DNA from: Thermothielavioides terrestris NRRL 8126
Lineage: Eukaryota > Ascomycota > Sordariomycetes > Sordariales > Chaetomiaceae
Direction: 5' to 3'
DNA: 64,000 nt
NCBI RefSeq assembly: GCF_000226115.1
Contig: NC_016462.1
Span: 1,860,001-1,924,000 of the forward strand
In this document: positions 62,991 to 64,000 of the stretch, piece by piece
How positions within the stretch are numbered: position 1 is the first letter of the stretch
Layout: each line of letters opens with the position of its first letter
Notes under the pieces: model-generated
Databases searched by the model: none
Seen by the model: only the letters and a program-made list of their open reading frames with translations
What the model was told of the DNA's origin: nothing
Translations under genes and position numbers: made by a program

Positions 62991-64000
62991 TATTTTAGAA
63001 AGTAAAGAGGAGCTAAACAAAGGGGTAGAACAGTAGGTATAGGCGACTAGGAGCACCTATAGGGTTTAGCTATATTTAGGCTTCTCTAAAGAATTCTCAA
63101 TTATAATAAGAATAATCTGAGATCAGTAGAAGAGATATAAAAAACAAGTTAAATACTTTGTATAAATGTTATTATAGGAACGACCTAACGTAGAGTAGAA
63201 GTAGTATTTCTAAAAGTTGTTATATAACATTGTTAATAAGTAATAGTATTTAATTATATACAATTGAATTTAAGTTTAAATGATTTAATTAACTTTAAAG
63301 AAAGGATAAATAAATAGAAGGGATTTTAGCTACTTTTTATATTTATTTTTAATACTAAAGATGTTAAAGATAATTATCTTCTATTATCCTAAGTAATAGG
63401 TATATTGCTTTTTCTATTAAAGGTTAGATATAGTCCTAAATAAAGGTTTTTAAGTAAAGCTATTTTAACTTTATTAACTTTATAAAATATAGCTTTATTA
63501 TATAATCTCTTATCTATTATATATTGTCTATATCCTTTGTTAATGTCTATACCCTATATTTAATCCCTCTCCTTAAGACCTAATCCCCTCTATCTATCGC
63601 TTAGACCCTATAACTATATCCCTTTACATTTTCTTATCTATTATTATTTACTGACGCGCCTATTTCTTAGGGCTCCCCCTCTTAGCTTAGAGTTCTTCTA
63701 CGTCCTTAATCTATTTCTTAAAAGTCTTAAACTCCTCTATCGTCGACTTCTATAGGTACTTAGATATAAAACCTTTAAAGTCTCTAAGCTCCTTCTTACC
63801 CCTTTAGATAAACTCTTTATATTCTTTATCTACTCCTATTAATATTATATTGATACTAAGGAATAAAATTAAAATATACCTAGATATAGTAAGTACTAAG
63901 TATTTAGGCTAGAGTAGTAATAGTTAGTATATACTCCTTCGCTATATCTATTGGCTAGCTAGTAGTATATTTTATAGAGGCTATAGGAATAGAGGTTACT
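62991..64000. other. Remainder of the AT-rich island
   Basis: About 1 kb in which I could not follow a protein-like frame with confidence. From about 63,100 to 63,250 the sequence looks slightly less mutated (more CA and TG). Pyrimidine-rich plus-strand stretches near 63,540-63,850 (for example AACTCCTCTATCGTCGAC) suggest another relic running off the window. Confidence 0.35.
63249..63280 (+). repeat. Third copy related to the inverted-repeat sequence
   Basis: About 30 bp (TAATTATATACAATTGAATT then TAAGTTTA) resembling the inner part of the left inverted repeat with a short insertion. It could mark the end of another element spanning relics 3 and 4. Weak evidence in such AT-rich sequence. 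Confidence 0.3.

Larger units (their letters stand above)
58080..64000. repeat. AT-rich RIP-mutated repeat island
   Basis: From about 58,080 the DNA becomes dominated by TA, with CA and TG visibly scarce while CT, AG and CC remain. That is the product of C-to-T change in CpA on both strands, the RIP signature of Pezizomycotina. No intact ORF longer than about 65 codons exists, yet several long relic reading frames and tandem repeats can be traced. It continues past the window end, so the island's full size is unknown. Confidence 0.85.

Overview
The window is nuclear DNA of a filamentous ascomycete, most likely a Sordariomycete of the Sordariales/Chaetomiaceae type. The genes are GC-rich and carry short introns (about 48-145 bp) with GTANGT-like donors and CTAAC-type branch sites. 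The proteins closely resemble Neurospora/Chaetomium families (NUC-2, ZPR1, ARP3, taspase-like protein, EME1, UCS chaperone). From about 58.08 kb to the right end the DNA changes abruptly to AT-rich, TpA-loaded sequence with decayed reading frames, the signature of repeat-induced point mutation (RIP). There are no operons, no CRISPR array, and no rRNA or tRNA gene that I could recognise.

Layout, left to right. At 0-3.3 kb three minus-strand housekeeping genes lie in tandem: ZPR1 (cut by the window start), an RNase P/MRP Snm1/Rpr2-type zinc protein, and a five-exon CXXC zinc-binding protein (UPF0587/C1orf123). At 3.7-6.1 kb is a PPR-like, probably mitochondrial protein (+). At 8.25-12.06 kb is NUC-2/PHO81 (SPX-ankyrin-GDPD), the phosphate-starvation regulator. 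At 13.3-14.9 kb is a WW-domain protein. At 15.7-16.5 kb is a putative ER membrane protein (-), divergent from PXA2, the peroxisomal fatty-acid ABC half-transporter (17.3-19.5 kb). At 20.3-21.9 kb is a secreted Ser/Thr-rich protein (-). At 23.7-24.3 kb is an unrecognised broken gene. At 24.6-26.8 kb is a nine-exon gamma-glutamyltransferase (+), convergent with a zinc alcohol dehydrogenase (27.1-28.2 kb, -). At 29.9-31.7 kb is ARP3 (-), divergent from a taspase-like threonine aspartase (32.8-34.7 kb, +). At 35.3-36.7 kb is the TFIIH subunit TFB4 (-), divergent from a UCS myosin chaperone (37.9-40.1 kb, +). At 40.5-42.7 kb is EME1 (-), divergent from a very long kinesin (45.0-50.9 kb, +). At 54.3-56.9 kb is acetyl-CoA synthetase (+). 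At 58.1-64 kb is the RIP island.

The genes are mostly independent housekeeping functions. Loose themes are carbon and fatty-acid metabolism (PXA2, ADH, acetyl-CoA synthetase), actin/myosin/microtubule machinery (ARP3, UCS chaperone, kinesin) and RNA or DNA transactions (Snm1-like, TFB4, EME1).

The least explained part is the AT-rich island. Read codon by codon, it resolves into at least four separate protein-coding relics on alternating strands, three of them interrupted only by TAA or TAG. One relic of about 370 codons fills a 1.35-kb segment bounded by 42-bp imperfect inverted repeats, so it looks like a small dead DNA transposon. I could not assign any of the four to a family from memory.
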